Positions 6,349 through 6,880 of a stretch of 6,880 nt of DNA are shown piece by piece; within the stretch, counting starts at the first letter, position 1, and each line of letters begins with the position of its first letter. The notes beneath the pieces are model-generated. The model was not told the DNA's origin. It made no database searches and saw only the letters and a list, made by a program, of their open reading frames with translations. Source of the stretch: Trueperaceae bacterium (GTDB lineage Bacteria > Deinococcota > Deinococci > Deinococcales > Trueperaceae); assembly GCA_007128755.1 (NCBI GenBank), contig SKWV01000445.1:1-6880 (forward strand), in the 5' to 3' direction. Position numbers and translations under genes: made by a program.

Positions 6349-6741
6349 CTAGTCGGAACTCAGCGGCCACCGGCGAAGCCCAGGCACGTGTTCGAAGTGG
6401 CGATCGAGCGTGAGCAGCGGGACCTCGTGCCGAAGGGCCACGGAGGCGATGAGGCCATCCAGCGAAGGCAGCGTGACTCCGGCGTCGCGCAGGTCTCGCA
6501 GCAGGTCGCCGGCGCTGCGGAAATCGATCGCCTCGACGGCCAACTCTGGTACGGCACCCCACACGCCGAACACACTCGCCGCCTCATGGCGACGCAATCC
6601 ACGCCGCAGCTCCAGCTCCACCGGGCCGCAGCGCAGCGCCTGATTGTCGCTCACGAGCTTCCGAACCTCGGCGCGGCCCGGAGTGGATCCGCGGAAGAAC
6701 GCCACCCAGGCGCTCGTGTCGATCAGCACCCGCTCAGCCAC
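6349..6741 (-). CDS. vapC: VapC-type PIN-domain ribonuclease toxin
   Basis: Toxin of a type II toxin-antitoxin pair; VapC proteins are Mg-dependent RNases that cut tRNA or rRNA. At 130 residues it has the family's usual size. All four PIN acids are visible: D8 in LIDTSAW, E44 in the ELRRG segment, D95 in SLDGLIAS and D113 in LLTLDRHF, so the nuclease should be active. The frame is open further upstream, but the PIN fold begins at residue 5, so I chose GTG 6741, which overlaps the antitoxin stop by 8 bases; GTG 6747 is equally possible. No clear Shine-Dalgarno is seen, and translation is probably coupled to the antitoxin. RNA target unknown. It converges with the small unknown frame on the plus strand and has no evident link to the sugar operon. 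Confidence 0.88.
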   Translation of the reverse strand: MAERVLIDTSAWVAFFRGSTPGRAEVRKLVSDNQALRCGPVELELRRGLRRHEAASVFGVWGAVPELAVEAIDFRSAGDLLRDLRDAGVTLPSLDGLIASVALRHEVPLLTLDRHFEHVPGLRRWPLSSD

Positions 6742-6880
6742 GGCCACCGAGACCAGCGCCGTCGGCCTCGGCGCCACGGTACTCGGCGTCGTCCAGAGCC
6801 TCGAGTTCATCGTTCGAGGACATCTCGACACGTCCTTCGAGCGTGAGGAGGCGGCGAAGCTTCGCCTGCCGCACGAACGC
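6734..6880 (-). CDS. vapB: VapB-type antitoxin, C-terminal part (5' end beyond window)
   Basis: A minus-strand frame enters from the right edge and runs 48 codons to TGA at 6736-6734. It overlaps the toxin start by a few bases, as in vapBC operons. The visible part begins AFVRQAKLRRLLTLEGRVE, an amphipathic basic helix followed by an acidic stretch (NDELEALDDAE) and a Gly-rich tail. This matches the toxin-wrapping C-terminal half of VapB antitoxins. The DNA-binding N-terminal domain is outside the window, so its fold class cannot be read. The identity rests largely on the linked PIN toxin. Confidence 0.75.
   Translation of the reverse strand, partial: AFVRQAKLRRLLTLEGRVEMSSNDELEALDDAEYRGAEADGAGLGGRG

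Noticed and set aside
6742..6831. Longer N-terminus for the PIN toxin from ATG 6831 or 6810
   Set aside because: It would overlap the antitoxin by 75 bases or more and add residues before the first PIN strand with no family precedent that I recognise.

Overview
The window is from a high-G+C bacterium and is mostly one sugar-uptake locus read on the minus strand. The solute-binding protein has a plain Sec signal peptide ending VMA|Q with no lipobox cysteine. That fits a diderm with a periplasm, and the style (short Sec leader, then AQTTLSLW) resembles Deinococcota such as Truepera/Deinococcus relatives. This lineage guess is inference; a high-G+C actinobacterium is less likely because its sugar-binding proteins are normally lipoproteins.

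Layout along the minus strand, from right to left: a LacI-family repressor (5944-4895), a sugar-binding protein (4774-3512), two MalF/MalG-type permeases (3412-2276 and 2279-1395, overlapping by ATGA) and a GH32 beta-fructosidase (1389 to the left edge, missing only its extreme C-terminus). Together they read as a sucrose or fructo-oligosaccharide system: periplasmic capture, import of the intact sugar, then cytoplasmic cleavage at the fructosyl bond, under a local repressor. No ATP-binding subunit and no fructokinase are in the window.

The best non-coding structure is in the operon. The lacI promoter (TTGACA ... TACTCT) is followed by two perfect, abutting 14-bp copies of the dyad TGGAACTGATTCCA, probably the repressor's operator. 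A separate 24-bp interrupted palindrome lies in the leader of the binding-protein gene. Two consecutive 12-bp stem-loops fill the gap between the binding-protein gene and the first permease gene, probably setting different expression levels for the two.

Right of the repressor, 5992-6348 holds one small divergent reading frame with a very good ribosome binding site but no recognisable function. The right end (6880-6349, minus strand) is a VapBC-type toxin-antitoxin pair: a complete PIN-domain toxin and the C-terminal part of its antitoxin, cut by the window edge. I found no RNA genes, insertion sequences or CRISPR arrays. The coding content is conventional; the unusual signals are mainly regulatory.
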